Source: HGM12587 sp964602445 (lineage in GTDB: Bacteria > Bacillota > Clostridia > Lachnospirales > Lachnospiraceae). Taken from it: DNA of 18,535 nt. The notes under the pieces were generated by a model. The model ran no database searches. It was not told where the DNA came from and saw nothing but the letters and a program-made list of their open reading frames with translations. The position numbers and the translations under genes were made by a program. Within the stretch, counting starts at the first letter, position 1. Every line of letters starts with the position of its first letter. Where the stretch lies: assembly GCA_964602445.1 (NCBI GenBank), contig CAZRQV010000034.1, positions 1 through 18,535 on the forward strand, read 5' to 3'. Shown one piece after another: positions 7,221 to 15,840 of the stretch.

Positions 7221-8594
7221 ATGGATCATGACATACGGAGAAACAGCTGGTTTATCAAAGCCGTCTCTTTCTATTTTTCGGCTTGCTTTCTGGCAGCCTC
7301 ACTTGCAGCAACAATTTATTTAAATCTATGGGGACATGTTTGGCAGGATCTGATTACGATCATGACCCGGCCGGGACCTTTGGTCACAGACTACTTTATG
7401 CTGGGGAATCTCGCCTCTGCACTTTTAAATGCCGGCATCTGCGGTATGAGTGTGACGATTTTAATGATTTTGTTAAAGGTAGAATGCCGCCCAAGTTATC
7501 TTGCCGGTTATTTTTTGGTGGTAGCCCACTGTTTTTACGGATTGAATTTTCTCAATATGTGGCCGCCGGTACTTGGAATCCTTCTTTTTACAAAAATTTT
7601 CAAGATTGGGTTCCGACACAATCTGGATATGGCAATGTTCTCCACTGCATTCGGACCGTTCATCAGTGAACTGCTCTTTCGCTACCATGTTTGGGATTAT
7701 TATCTTGCCCACGAAATCCAGATCAGCATTCTCGGATTTGTCTATGTGATCATTTTCAGTATCTTTTTAGGCTTTACGATTCCTGCCATGCTGCCGGGTG
7801 CTTTAAAACTGCATAAGGGATTTAATCTTTACAACGGCGGATTGGCCTTCGGTCTTTTAGGTCTTTTTATCTATGCATTTATGTATAAGACCATGGGTAT
7901 CGAAGCACCTCACGCAACGCCGGTACCAAATGTCACCTATGCGGCACATACGAATTCTTACGGGAATTTTGTCGTAAGCTTTTTCCTGATTGTCTTTTTT
8001 TCGTTTATTTTCTGGGGATGGAAATTGAATGGAAAAAGCTTCCGGGGATATGGAGAGCTTCTGCATTCTACCGGACATGCAGCAGACTTTTTTACAGAAT
8101 ACGGCTCTGCAAAAGTACTGATGAATATTGGATTTTACGGACTTCTTATTTTGACTTATTTTGTTCTGGTCGTTACCTGCACCGACGGTGCCGGATTTAC
8201 CGGCCCGACCATGGGAGTCATTCTGGCAGCATTGACTTTTTCCTCTCAGGGACAGCACCCTGCCAATGTATGGCCAATTTTTGTAGGTTATATTACTTTA
8301 TCCCTGTTTGTTATGCTGATCTGCGGAATTTCCGGACTTGAGATTCCATGGACATTATCTACCCAAGGGTATCTTAACGGTGCCGCATTCTCTACCGGAC
8401 TTTGTCCGATCGCAGGGCGTTACGGACGACGCTATGGCGTGATTGCCGGATTTATGGCCGCTGTCATCTGTACTTCCACCAGCTCCATGCATGGAGGACT
8501 GATGCTCTATAACGGCGGACTGACCAGCGGAATCACCGCACTGATCATGGTTCCGTGTCTGGAATATTACTGGAAAGGGAAAACCAAACATTAA
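7221..8594 (+). CDS. DUF1576-family multi-pass membrane protein
   Basis: A 457-residue, very hydrophobic protein with roughly ten to twelve membrane segments, for example near residues 12-34, 60-85, 92-112, 167-193, 205-225, 249-267, 300-320, 350-372 and 405-420. I recognise it as a DUF1576 protein; function and substrate are unknown. The two halves look like a tandem duplication. FNLYNGGLAFGLLGLF (201-216) parallels LMLYNGGLTSGITALI (427-442), and NMWPPVLGIL (112-121) parallels NVWPIFVGYI (349-358). A polar loop GELLHSTGHAADFFTEYG (278-295) and a second, RYGRRYG (400-406), lie between segments. The repeat architecture would suit a transporter or channel, but that is inference. Start: ATG with AGAGGT about 7 nt upstream. 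It is the only plus-strand gene here, has its own promoter and terminator, and diverges from spo0A. Confidence 0.85.
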   Translation: MDHDIRRNSWFIKAVSFYFSACFLAASLAATIYLNLWGHVWQDLITIMTRPGPLVTDYFMLGNLASALLNAGICGMSVTILMILLKVECRPSYLAGYFLVVAHCFYGLNFLNMWPPVLGILLFTKIFKIGFRHNLDMAMFSTAFGPFISELLFRYHVWDYYLAHEIQISILGFVYVIIFSIFLGFTIPAMLPGALKLHKGFNLYNGGLAFGLLGLFIYAFMYKTMGIEAPHATPVPNVTYAAHTNSYGNFVVSFFLIVFFSFIFWGWKLNGKSFRGYGELLHSTGHAADFFTEYGSAKVLMNIGFYGLLILTYFVLVVTCTDGAGFTGPTMGVILAALTFSSQGQHPANVWPIFVGYITLSLFVMLICGISGLEIPWTLSTQGYLNGAAFSTGLCPIAGRYGRRYGVIAGFMAAVICTSTSSMHGGLMLYNGGLTSGITALIMVPCLEYYWKGKTKH

Positions 8595-8609
8595 AAATAA
8601 AAATGAAAC

Positions 8610-8651
8610 AAAAAACGAGGGCTGCTTCCGATCGGAAACAGCCCTGTTTTT
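8610..8651. terminator. Bidirectional intrinsic terminator
   Basis: Stem AGGGCTG/CAGCCCT (8618-8624, 8639-8645), one C-A mismatch, then TTCC/GGAA around a GATC loop. T-runs follow on both strands: GTTTTT on plus (8647-8651) and CGTTTTTT on minus (8610-8615). It ends the convergent DUF1576 and purC transcripts. Confidence 0.9.
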
Positions 8652-8679
8652 CATTTCATCTATCCACAAATCAATTCAA

Positions 8680-9366
8680 TTAAGCAAAAAACAATTTAGA
8701 TAATGTCATTGGATCAATGTATTCACCGTCTTTGTAAACACGCATATTGCCGGAAGCAACTTCGTCGATGAGCATTACATTACCGTCTGCATCATAGCCG
8801 AATTCAAATTTGATATCATATAATACCATTCCTTTTTCTTTCATATCATCAGCTACGATCTGTGTGATCTTCTGTGTCATGTCTTTCATGTCTTCATACT
8901 GTTTTTCTGTCATAACACCAAGAACTACCAATCCGTCTTTTGTTACAAGAGGATCGCCTAAAGCATCATTTTTGAATGTCATTTCAACATATGCCGGAAG
9001 ATCTGCACCTTCTTCAACATACTGATTATAACGGCGATAGAAGCTGCCTACTGCTTTATGACGGCAGATTACTTCAAGACCCTTTCCGAAAACTTTTGCT
9101 GGAAGAACTTCCATTGTAGTATCATCCATGTTTGCGCTTACATAATGTGTCTTAATGCCTGCTGCATTGATCTTTTCAAAGAAATAGATGGACATACGAA
9201 GATTTACATCACCTACACCATCGATTGTAAGACCTACTGCATTTTCACCCGGATCAAATACTCCATCTTTTCCAGTACAGTCATCTTTGAATTTTAAAAG
9301 ATAGTTTCCATTATCCAGTGCAAAAACATCTTTTGTCTTTCCAGTATATACAAGTTTCTTTTCCAT
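8680..9366 (-). CDS. purC: SAICAR synthetase (phosphoribosylaminoimidazole-succinocarboxamide synthase)
   Basis: It joins CAIR and aspartate using ATP to make SAICAR in de novo purine synthesis. The 228-residue product begins MEKKLVYTGKTKDVF, with the family's GKTKDV nucleotide-binding turn. It continues with ICRHKAVGSFYRRY (substrate-binding region) and LYDIKFEFGYD...MLIDEVASGNMRV, the C-terminal catalytic region. I start at 9366 because AGGAGG is 8-9 nt upstream; an ATG two codons earlier leaves only about 2 nt after the Shine-Dalgarno. The gene stands alone, with its own promoter and a shared terminator, not inside a pur operon. It lies downstream of the his operon, whose HisF reaction releases AICAR, the purine intermediate formed two steps after PurC. 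No PurR box or purine riboswitch was seen. Confidence 0.96.
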   Translation of the reverse strand: MEKKLVYTGKTKDVFALDNGNYLLKFKDDCTGKDGVFDPGENAVGLTIDGVGDVNLRMSIYFFEKINAAGIKTHYVSANMDDTTMEVLPAKVFGKGLEVICRHKAVGSFYRRYNQYVEEGADLPAYVEMTFKNDALGDPLVTKDGLVVLGVMTEKQYEDMKDMTQKITQIVADDMKEKGMVLYDIKFEFGYDADGNVMLIDEVASGNMRVYKDGEYIDPMTLSKLFFA

Positions 9367-9428
9367 AACCATTACCTCCTGGCTGCTTTATCGCTTTTAA
9401 ATTGTCTAGGTCTTTCAAAGACTTTTTT

Positions 9429-9457
9429 ATTATAATGCAGCAATTTTGATTTTGCAA
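9429..9457 (-). promoter_or_regulatory. purC promoter
   Basis: Minus-strand TTGCAA (9452-9457), 17-nt spacer, TATAAT (9429-9434). The start site would be near 9422, leaving a leader of about 55 nt with a small GTCTT/AAGAC hairpin. Confidence 0.8.
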
Positions 9458-9462
9458 TATAT

Positions 9463-9501
9463 CCAGAATTTCTAATTTCTTATGAATTCTCTTAATTCTG
9501 G
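9463..9501. repeat. Imperfect AT-rich inverted repeat after hisIE
   Basis: CCAGAATT (9463-9470) and AATTCTGG (9494-9501) are perfect complements 23 nt apart, between the end of the his operon and the purC -35. There is no good T-run on the minus strand (ATATATTGC), so it is at best a weak his operon terminator; it may also act at the purC promoter. Confidence 0.4.
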
Positions 9502-9537
9502 TTTATAACTGATTCCTGTTTTTGCACATTTTAAAGT

Positions 9538-10197
9538 CTATTTTGTCATTTTTTCCTGTTTGATTTTATGATCAATGACGCTTCTGGAAGCAAGTTCCCG
9601 GTGAATATCCTCCAGAGAAATGTTCTGCTGCACCATCAGTACCATCACATGATAACAAAGATCTGCAATCTCATAAATCGTCTCTTTTCGATCCTCTGCT
9701 TTTGCTGCAATGATCACTTCTGTGCACTCTTCTCCTACCTTTTTCAGAATCTTATCCAAACCTTTTTCAAATAAATAAGTCGTATAAGAACCTTCTTTTT
9801 TCTCTTTCTGTCTGCCAAGAAGCAGGTCCATTAACAGAGAAAGAGAAAATTCTGTCATCTCATCACTGGCATAAACCGGATTGGTAAAACAGCTTTCGGT
9901 TCCCATGTGACATGCCGGTCCATCTTTTTCTACTACTACCGTCAATGCATCATAATCACAGTCTGCATAAATCGATACGATATGCTGGTAATTTCCGCTG
10001 GTCTCCCCTTTCAGCCATAGCTGCTGTCTGGAACGGCTGTAAAAACAGGTCAGCCCTTTTTCCAGAGAAATTGCAAGGCTTTCCCGATTCATATAAGCAA
10101 GGGTAAGCACCTCTTTTGTCACACTGTCCACAACAATGGCAGGAATCAGCCCGTCTTTATCAAACTTTAACTTTTCTATGTTCAGATCATATTTCAT
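9538..10197 (-). CDS. hisI: Bifunctional phosphoribosyl-AMP cyclohydrolase / phosphoribosyl-ATP pyrophosphatase
   Basis: A HisI-HisE fusion of 219 residues catalysing steps 2 and 3 of histidine synthesis: pyrophosphate removal from PR-ATP and opening of the adenine ring. The N-terminal cyclohydrolase (about 1-110) shows LWLKGETSGN (60-69), metal-binding D79/D81/D83 in DCDYD, and the zinc cysteines C96 and C103. The C-terminal MazG-like pyrophosphatase (about 115-205) shows GEECTEVIIAAK (155-166) and EIADLCYH (176-183). Start ATG has AAGGAG 8 nt upstream and lies 4 nt after the hisF stop. It is the last gene of the his operon; a weak inverted repeat but no strong terminator follows before the purC promoter. 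The symbol hisIE is also used. Confidence 0.97.
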   Translation of the reverse strand: MKYDLNIEKLKFDKDGLIPAIVVDSVTKEVLTLAYMNRESLAISLEKGLTCFYSRSRQQLWLKGETSGNYQHIVSIYADCDYDALTVVVEKDGPACHMGTESCFTNPVYASDEMTEFSLSLLMDLLLGRQKEKKEGSYTTYLFEKGLDKILKKVGEECTEVIIAAKAEDRKETIYEIADLCYHVMVLMVQQNISLEDIHRELASRSVIDHKIKQEKMTK

Positions 10198-10201
10198 CTC
10201 T

Positions 10202-10960
10202 TTATCTCCTTACCAAAATCCCATTTTCTGCAAGTGTATTTTTCAAATCCGGAATTTCCACCTCTTTAAAGTGAAAGATTGAGGCTGCAAGGCCGGCATC
10301 TGTCTTTGGAAGTTTCCGGAACAATTCCACAAAATCTTCTTTTTTCCCAGCACCACCGGACGCAATGACCGGCACATTGACTGCGTCGCATACTTTTTCA
10401 AGCATTTCCAGATCAAATCCGTTTTTTACCCCATCGGTATCGATGGAATTTAATACGACTTCTCCGGCACCGAGTTCTACACAATGCCGGATCCATTCTA
10501 CGGCTTCCAGATCAGTCTTCTCACGGCCGCCTTTGGAATACACACAGAACTGTCCCTGATCCCGTTTGGCATCCACAGAGATTACCACACACTGGCTTCC
10601 GTATTTTTGGGCTGCTTCATAGATCAGCTGTGGATTTTTAATGGCTCCGGAATTGACACTGACTTTGTCTGCTCCGCATTTCAGCACCCGGTCAAAATCT
10701 TCGATGGTATTGATTCCCCCGCCAACCGTCAAAGGAATAAACACCTGCCTGGCAACTTCTTTTAAAATATCGGTAAAAAGACCTCTGTTTTCACAGGAGG
10801 CAGTAATATCATAAAAAACCAGCTCATCTGCGCCGTTTTCGCTGTAATATTTTGCCAATTCCACCGGGGAAGAAACATCGGAAAGCCCCTGAAAATTCAC
10901 CCCTTTGACCACTCTTCCGTTCTTTACATCCAGACATGGGATGATTCGTTTTGTAATCAT
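10202..10960 (-). CDS. hisF: Imidazole glycerol phosphate synthase, cyclase subunit
   Basis: A 252-residue TIM barrel that uses ammonia from HisH to convert PRFAR into imidazole glycerol phosphate and AICAR. The catalytic aspartates are in place: D11 (CLDVKNGRVVKG) and D130 (ISVDAKRD). Phosphate-binding glycine loops are at TVGGGI (78-83) and IASGGAG. Start ATG overlaps the hisA stop as ATGA, with GAGGTG 8 nt upstream. It forms a heterodimer with HisH, encoded one gene upstream of hisA. The length is normal. Confidence 0.98.
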   Translation of the reverse strand: MITKRIIPCLDVKNGRVVKGVNFQGLSDVSSPVELAKYYSENGADELVFYDITASCENRGLFTDILKEVARQVFIPLTVGGGINTIEDFDRVLKCGADKVSVNSGAIKNPQLIYEAAQKYGSQCVVISVDAKRDQGQFCVYSKGGREKTDLEAVEWIRHCVELGAGEVVLNSIDTDGVKNGFDLEMLEKVCDAVNVPVIASGGAGKKEDFVELFRKLPKTDAGLAASIFHFKEVEIPDLKNTLAENGILVRR

Positions 10961-11673
10961 TTCTTTGTCACCTCAACTGCTTCTTTGATTGAAACTGCAC
11001 CGGTATAATAAGCCTTTCCAATAATCGCTCCGTAAATTCCCAGTGTGTTTAACTTTCGAATGTCATCCATGCTGCAGACTCCCCCGGAAGCGATGATATT
11101 TACGTCAAACCGGCGGGATAACTGTTCGTACAGTGTTACATTGGTTCCCTTCATCGCTCCATCTTTGGAAATGTCAGTACAGATGATGGTCTTCACGCCC
11201 ATTCTGCACATTTTTTCAAATAATTCAAAACAATCATATTCACTGACACTGGTCCAGCCTCGAATGGCTGCCAGCCCATCTTTGATGTCAATCCCAACTG
11301 CAATCTTTTCTCCAAAACGTTCGATGGCTTCTTTCAAAAACTCCGGTTCTGTCACTGCTGCAGTTCCGAGGATAACCCGATCCACACCGATTTCCATATA
11401 TTTTTCTATAGTTTCTAAGGATCGGATGCCGCCACCCACTTCCGTAAACAATCCCGTACTTTTTACGATTGTTTCTACGGTCTTTAAATTGGGCGTTTCT
11501 CCTGTTTTTGCCCCTTCCAGATCTACCATATGGAGAAATTTTGCACCGGATCTTTCGAAATCTTCTGCAATCTCCACCGGATTTTCACTGTAAATGGTCA
11601 TTTTTTCATAATCACCTTTGAAAAGACGGACTGCCTTTCCTTCATATAAGTCAATTGCCGGAAAAATGTTCAT
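10957..11673 (-). CDS. hisA: ProFAR isomerase, phosphoribosylformimino-AICAR ribotide isomerase
   Basis: A 238-residue TIM barrel related to HisF that performs the Amadori-type isomerisation of ProFAR to PRFAR, step 4 of the pathway. Catalytic aspartates are D8 (FPAIDLYEGKAVRL) and D129 (VGIDIKDG). Phosphate loops are EVGGGIR (78-84) and IASGGV. The ATG overlaps the hisH stop by 4 nt, and GAGGAGGAG lies just upstream. It overlaps hisF by 4 nt at its 3' end, as expected for tightly coupled translation. PriA-type bifunctional enzymes of actinobacteria are similar, but the setting is Clostridial. Confidence 0.97.
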   Translation of the reverse strand: MNIFPAIDLYEGKAVRLFKGDYEKMTIYSENPVEIAEDFERSGAKFLHMVDLEGAKTGETPNLKTVETIVKSTGLFTEVGGGIRSLETIEKYMEIGVDRVILGTAAVTEPEFLKEAIERFGEKIAVGIDIKDGLAAIRGWTSVSEYDCFELFEKMCRMGVKTIICTDISKDGAMKGTNVTLYEQLSRRFDVNIIASGGVCSMDDIRKLNTLGIYGAIIGKAYYTGAVSIKEAVEVTKK

Positions 11674-12290
11674 GTGTTCTCCTCCTCACAAAATCCACGC
11701 AAAATCTGAAGTCCGGTATTTCCGCTTTTTTCCGGATGGAACTGACAGCCATACACATTTCCTTGTTCCACAGCTGCGGTCAGAAGTGCGCCGTACTCTG
11801 TTTTTGCGATGACACTTTCTTCACAGTTTGTACCATAATAAGAATGGACAAAATAGACATAGTCCCCATTCCTGATATATCGGAACAATCTGCTGGATTT
11901 TTCTGTAAATTCCAAGCGATTCCATCCGATATGAGGAATTTTCAAAGGTTCTGTAAGTGCATCTTCGATGGGACAAATCTCTCCTTGGATCAGTCCCAGA
12001 CCTTCATGTTCTCCAAATTCATAACTTTTTTCAAACAGCAGCTGCATTCCGAGACAAATGCCCAGAATCGGTTTTCCATGATTGGCTTCCTCGATGAGTA
12101 CCTGATCCAGTCCTGTACTTTTCAGCTTGTCCATGGCGTCTCCAAATGCACCTACTCCCGGAAGAATGATCCGGTCTGCTTTTCTCAATTCTTCTGCCTC
12201 TCCTGTTACACAGGAACGAACACCGATCTTATTTAACGAACTTTTCAGGGAAAACAGATTCCCTACCCCATAATCAACAATTCCAATCAT
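11670..12290 (-). CDS. hisH: Imidazole glycerol phosphate synthase, glutamine amidotransferase subunit
   Basis: A class I glutamine amidotransferase that hydrolyses glutamine and channels ammonia to HisF. From the chosen start (MIGIVDYGVGNLFSL) the protein is 206 residues. The nucleophile C79 is in GICLGMQLL and the catalytic His/Glu pair in FHPEKSG (H185, E187). The frame stays open 22 codons further upstream inside hisB, but the family begins at MIGIVDYG. That ATG shares one base with the hisB stop (TGATG) and has AAGGAG 7 nt upstream, so 12290 is the real start. It overlaps hisA by 4 nt. Confidence 0.97.
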   Translation of the reverse strand: MIGIVDYGVGNLFSLKSSLNKIGVRSCVTGEAEELRKADRIILPGVGAFGDAMDKLKSTGLDQVLIEEANHGKPILGICLGMQLLFEKSYEFGEHEGLGLIQGEICPIEDALTEPLKIPHIGWNRLEFTEKSSRLFRYIRNGDYVYFVHSYYGTNCEESVIAKTEYGALLTAAVEQGNVYGCQFHPEKSGNTGLQILRGFCEEENT

Positions 12291-12877
12291 CAGAGCACTC
12301 CTTTGGTCGATAAGATTTCTCCCTGAAACTCCGGTACCAGTCTGACTGCCTGACACATCGTATGTCCAAAAGACTTAAATGCTCCTTCGATGATGTGGTG
12401 AGAATTCTGACCGGAGATTTTCTTGATGTGAAGCGTACACTGGGCGTTCCTTACAAATCCATAGAAAAATTCTTCTGTAAGCTCGGTATCGAACGTGCCT
12501 ACTTTTTCTGTCGGAACTTCCAGATCATAGGACAAATGACTTCTGCCGGACAGATCTGCCGCCGTTAAGATCAGGGCTTCATCCATGGGAAGGATCATAT
12601 TTCCATAACGGGAAATCCCAGCTTTGTCTCCCAGTGCCTGTGCAAATGCACTTCCCAGTGCGATTCCCACATCTTCTACCGTGTGATGATCATCAACATA
12701 GGTATCTCCAACGCAGGAAACACTCAGATCAAAACGTCCATGTCTGGCAAACAGTGTCAGCATATGATCCAAAAATCCGCATCCTGTATGAATCTGGGCT
12801 TTTCCCGTACCGTCCAGCTGCAGCTGCAGCTGAATGTCTGTTTCGTTGGTTTTTCTTAGGATTTCTGCACTTCTCAT
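12290..12877 (-). CDS. hisB: Imidazoleglycerol-phosphate dehydratase
   Basis: A 195-residue, monofunctional HisB that dehydrates imidazole glycerol phosphate to imidazole acetol phosphate. The manganese-binding motifs are present: GFLDHML (34-40), DDHHTVED (62-69) and the later NSHHIIEGAFKSFG. The phosphatase domain fused to HisB in enterobacteria is absent, so histidinol-phosphate phosphatase must come from another gene, not seen in this window. Start ATG overlaps the hisC stop by 4 nt and has GGAGG 7 nt upstream. Confidence 0.98.
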   Translation of the reverse strand: MRSAEILRKTNETDIQLQLQLDGTGKAQIHTGCGFLDHMLTLFARHGRFDLSVSCVGDTYVDDHHTVEDVGIALGSAFAQALGDKAGISRYGNMILPMDEALILTAADLSGRSHLSYDLEVPTEKVGTFDTELTEEFFYGFVRNAQCTLHIKKISGQNSHHIIEGAFKSFGHTMCQAVRLVPEFQGEILSTKGVL

Positions 12878-13941
12878 GACAATTCCTCCGCTAAAATTTC
12901 TTTGATTTTACAAACCAGAATTTCCATCTGTTCTATACTTCCGATGGTGATCCTGTTATATTCCCTGATCCGTTCTCCGCCAAAATGTCTTACCAGCACT
13001 CCTTTTTCCTTCAAACGTGTATAAATCTTCTCTCCGTCAATCTTCGGATGTTTCGCAAAAACAAAATTGGCGCTGGAATCTGTCAGTTCAAACCCCAGCC
13101 CTTTCAGCTGGTCAGCAGTAAATGCTCTTGCCTGCATAATCTTTTGACAATTTTCCTGCACATACGCTTCCTCCTCTAACGTTCCGATTCCGGCTGCCAA
13201 AGTCATTCTGTTGATACTGTAAGGATTCGTAGAATATTTCAGCGTATTTAAGTCATTAATCAAAGAAGCACATCCCACACCAAATCCCAGTCTTGCACCA
13301 GCCATGGATCTGGATTTTGAAAAGGTCTGTGTTACTAACAGATTGTCGTATTTGTGGATCAGGCTGACTGCACTTTCTGCTCCAAAATCCACATAAGCTT
13401 CGTCGATTACTACCACATGATCCAGATTGTTTTTCACAATTCTCTCGATTTCTTCTAATGTTAATGCAATTCCCGTAGGTGCGTTTGGATTGGCGATAAA
13501 AATGGTTCCTTCAGCACGATCATACGCTTCCGGATCGATCGTAAAATCCTGCCGCAGCGGTATGGTTCTGTATGGAATCCTGTTCAAATCCGCAAACACA
13601 GAATAAAATCCATATGTAATATCCGGAAATACTGCCGGTGTATCTTCATCACAGAATGCAGAAAATGCAAAATTTAATATATCATCTGATCCATTGGTTA
13701 CAAGAATCTCATTTTCTGTAACTCTCAGCCTGTCTGCCAATGCCCGGTTCAGCTCTCTGCAGTCGGGATCCGGATAAAGCATCAGCATTTTTGCTGCTTT
13801 TCCTGCTGCCTCCACCGCCTTTTCTGATGGCGGATACGGGGATTCATTGGTATTTAATTTAATATATTTTTGATCCCGCGGCTGTTCCCCTGGTGTATAC
13901 GGCTTCAATTTTTGAAACTTTTTTGAAAAAAATCTGCTCAT
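12874..13941 (-). CDS. hisC: Histidinol-phosphate aminotransferase
   Basis: A 355-residue fold-type I PLP aminotransferase that converts imidazole acetol phosphate and glutamate to histidinol phosphate. Seen in order: LNTNESPYPPS, YPDPDCRELN, NGSDDILN (83-90), NPNAPTG (151-157), VIDEAYVDF (178-186) and the PLP lysine K209 in TQTFSKSRSMAGARLG. Close relatives (aromatic or tyrosine aminotransferases, CobD) share the fold, but the operon position settles the role. Start ATG overlaps hisD by 4 nt, with GGAGG 7 nt upstream. Confidence 0.97.
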   Translation of the reverse strand: MSRFFSKKFQKLKPYTPGEQPRDQKYIKLNTNESPYPPSEKAVEAAGKAAKMLMLYPDPDCRELNRALADRLRVTENEILVTNGSDDILNFAFSAFCDEDTPAVFPDITYGFYSVFADLNRIPYRTIPLRQDFTIDPEAYDRAEGTIFIANPNAPTGIALTLEEIERIVKNNLDHVVVIDEAYVDFGAESAVSLIHKYDNLLVTQTFSKSRSMAGARLGFGVGCASLINDLNTLKYSTNPYSINRMTLAAGIGTLEEEAYVQENCQKIMQARAFTADQLKGLGFELTDSSANFVFAKHPKIDGEKIYTRLKEKGVLVRHFGGERIREYNRITIGSIEQMEILVCKIKEILAEELS

Positions 13942-15218
13942 TGGTCTTCCTCCAGTCTGATCACTGCACTTTTGGCATGTGCCGTCAATCCTTCCTGTTC
14001 TGCAAAATATGCCACATCATAAGCGCATTCTTTCAAAGCTGCACCGGTATAGTAGGTATACTGCATTTTTTTTACAAAATCATCTACAGAAAGCGGACTG
14101 GAAAATCTGGCCGTTCCGCTGGTCGGAAGGGTATGATTTGGACCGGCAAAATAATCACCCAAAGCTTCCGGACAATTTTTTCCTAAAAATACGGAACCGG
14201 CATGACGGATTTCATTCAGATAATCAAACGGCTGGTCTACACAAAGTTCTAAATGTTCCGGTGCAATCTCATTGGCAACTGCAATAGCTGCTTCGATGGT
14301 TTGTGCAATGATGATCTTTCCGTGATCATCGATGGAAGCTCTTGCAATCTCTGCCCGTTTCAGCTGCGGAAGCTGAACTTCGATCTCAGCCTGCACCTTT
14401 TTCGCCAGTGTTTCTGAAGTGGTTACTAAAACTGCACTGGCCATCTTATCATGTTCTGCCTGGGACAAAAGATCTGCTGCTGCATATCTCGGATTTACCG
14501 TTTCATCTGCAATGATCAGAATCTCACTTGGCCCTGCGATCATATCAATCGAAACTTTTCCGAATACCTGCTTTTTTGCTTCTGCTACATATGCATTGCC
14601 CGGTCCTACGATCTTATCCACTTTCGGAACACTTTCTGTACCATAGGCAAGTGCTGCGATTGCCTGGGCTCCTCCGACTTTAAAGATCTTATCAATTCCT
14701 GCAATCTGTGCCGCTGCCAGGATAACCGGATTCACTTTTCCGTCTTTCTGAGGCGGCGTTACCATGACCAGCTCTTTTACCCCTGCGATCTTTGCCGGAA
14801 TGGAATCCATCAATACCGTGGATGGATACGCAGCCGTCCCGCCCGGAACATAGATGCCTGCACGATCTATCGGAATGATTTTCTGCCCGGTGACGATTCC
14901 ATGGGATTCATTGAGGATAAAACTTGTCCGAAGCTGTTTTTCATGAAATTTTCGGATATTGGACGCTGCCTTTTTCAAAATTTCAATAAATTTTCCATCT
15001 ACCGAAGCATAAGCTTCTTCTATTTCCTCTTTGCTGACCAAAAGATCCGCCAGATCTGCACCATCAAATTTCTTTCCATATTCAAACAGTGCCTGATCTC
15101 CGTTTTTTCTTACCTGTTCAATGATTTCTGAAACGGTCTGTTCCACATCATTTTTCTGTTCTTTACGTGCGAAAATCTCTTTATTTTCCACTTCTCCATA
15201 ATTAAAAATTTTAATCAT
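13938..15218 (-). CDS. hisD: Histidinol dehydrogenase
   Basis: A 426-residue zinc enzyme that oxidises histidinol twice with NAD to yield histidine, the last step. Recognisable segments are IYVPGGTAAYPSTVLM, VGGAQAIAALAYGTE, GPGNAYVAEAKK, AGPSEILI, the zinc-ligand segment LLSQAEHD, EHLEL and AGPNHTLPTSG near the C-terminus. Start ATG overlaps the hisG 3' end by 8 nt and has GGAGG 6 nt upstream. The length is normal and no residue is obviously missing. Confidence 0.98.
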   Translation of the reverse strand: MIKIFNYGEVENKEIFARKEQKNDVEQTVSEIIEQVRKNGDQALFEYGKKFDGADLADLLVSKEEIEEAYASVDGKFIEILKKAASNIRKFHEKQLRTSFILNESHGIVTGQKIIPIDRAGIYVPGGTAAYPSTVLMDSIPAKIAGVKELVMVTPPQKDGKVNPVILAAAQIAGIDKIFKVGGAQAIAALAYGTESVPKVDKIVGPGNAYVAEAKKQVFGKVSIDMIAGPSEILIIADETVNPRYAAADLLSQAEHDKMASAVLVTTSETLAKKVQAEIEVQLPQLKRAEIARASIDDHGKIIIAQTIEAAIAVANEIAPEHLELCVDQPFDYLNEIRHAGSVFLGKNCPEALGDYFAGPNHTLPTSGTARFSSPLSVDDFVKKMQYTYYTGAALKECAYDVAYFAEQEGLTAHAKSAVIRLEEDQ

Positions 15219-15840
15219 TCCAAACCTCCAGATGCTTTACCACATCTTCTATGACATCCGTTTTAAACTTAAAACTTGCTTTATTTGCGATCAGATAAGC
15301 ACTGACCGGAAAAATCTTATCGATGACTTCCAGATTATTTTCTTTTAAGGTAGTTCCTGTTTCTACGATATCTACGATCACATCCGAAAGTTCTAAAATC
15401 GGTGCGATCTCAATCGAACCATTTAGATGAATAATGTCAATCTCTCTCCCTTTGGCATGGTAATAACGCTTTGCACAATTAGAAAATTTCGTCGCTACCC
15501 GAAGTGTTTTCCGCCGATCATCATAAAATCCTGTTTTCGCTGCCACACACATATGACATTTCCCAATATTCAGGTCACATAGTTCATAAACATCCGGCTC
15601 ATATTCCAAAAGAATGTCCCGTCCTGCTACTCCGATATCTGCCGCTCCCCGTTCTACGTAAATCGAAACATCGGATGGCTTTACCCAAAAATACCGCAGC
15701 TTTTTTTCTTCATTTTCAAAGATCAGCTTTCGCGAACCATCCATTACGGAAGGGCATTCAAAACCGGCTTTTTCAAACATTTGATATACTTTTTCTCCAA
15801 GCCTTCCTTTCGGAAGCGCTACATTTAAAAAATCATCCAC
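15211..15840 (-). CDS. hisG: ATP phosphoribosyltransferase, short catalytic subunit
   Basis: It catalyses the first, committed step: ATP plus PRPP to PR-ATP. It is the short form (209 residues from the chosen start), which lacks the C-terminal histidine-binding domain and needs HisZ for activity and feedback control. Motifs: NVALPKGRLGEKVYQMFEKAG at the N-terminus, GAADIGVAGRDIL in the middle, and the PRPP loop IVDIVETGTTLKENNL. There is no ATG. Candidate starts are GTG at 15861, 15852 and 15840. I prefer 15840 because family members begin a few residues before the NVALPKGR segment and GGAGG lies about 11 nt upstream. It then overlaps the hisZ stop by 8 nt, the same overlap as hisG/hisD. Confidence 0.93.
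   Translation of the reverse strand: MDDFLNVALPKGRLGEKVYQMFEKAGFECPSVMDGSRKLIFENEEKKLRYFWVKPSDVSIYVERGAADIGVAGRDILLEYEPDVYELCDLNIGKCHMCVAAKTGFYDDRRKTLRVATKFSNCAKRYYHAKGREIDIIHLNGSIEIAPILELSDVIVDIVETGTTLKENNLEVIDKIFPVSAYLIANKASFKFKTDVIEDVVKHLEVWND

Noticed and set aside
14451..15131. 226-codon plus-strand frame opposite hisD
   Set aside because: Cys/Tyr/Phe-rich composition typical of an antisense shadow; hisD on the other strand is fully conserved.
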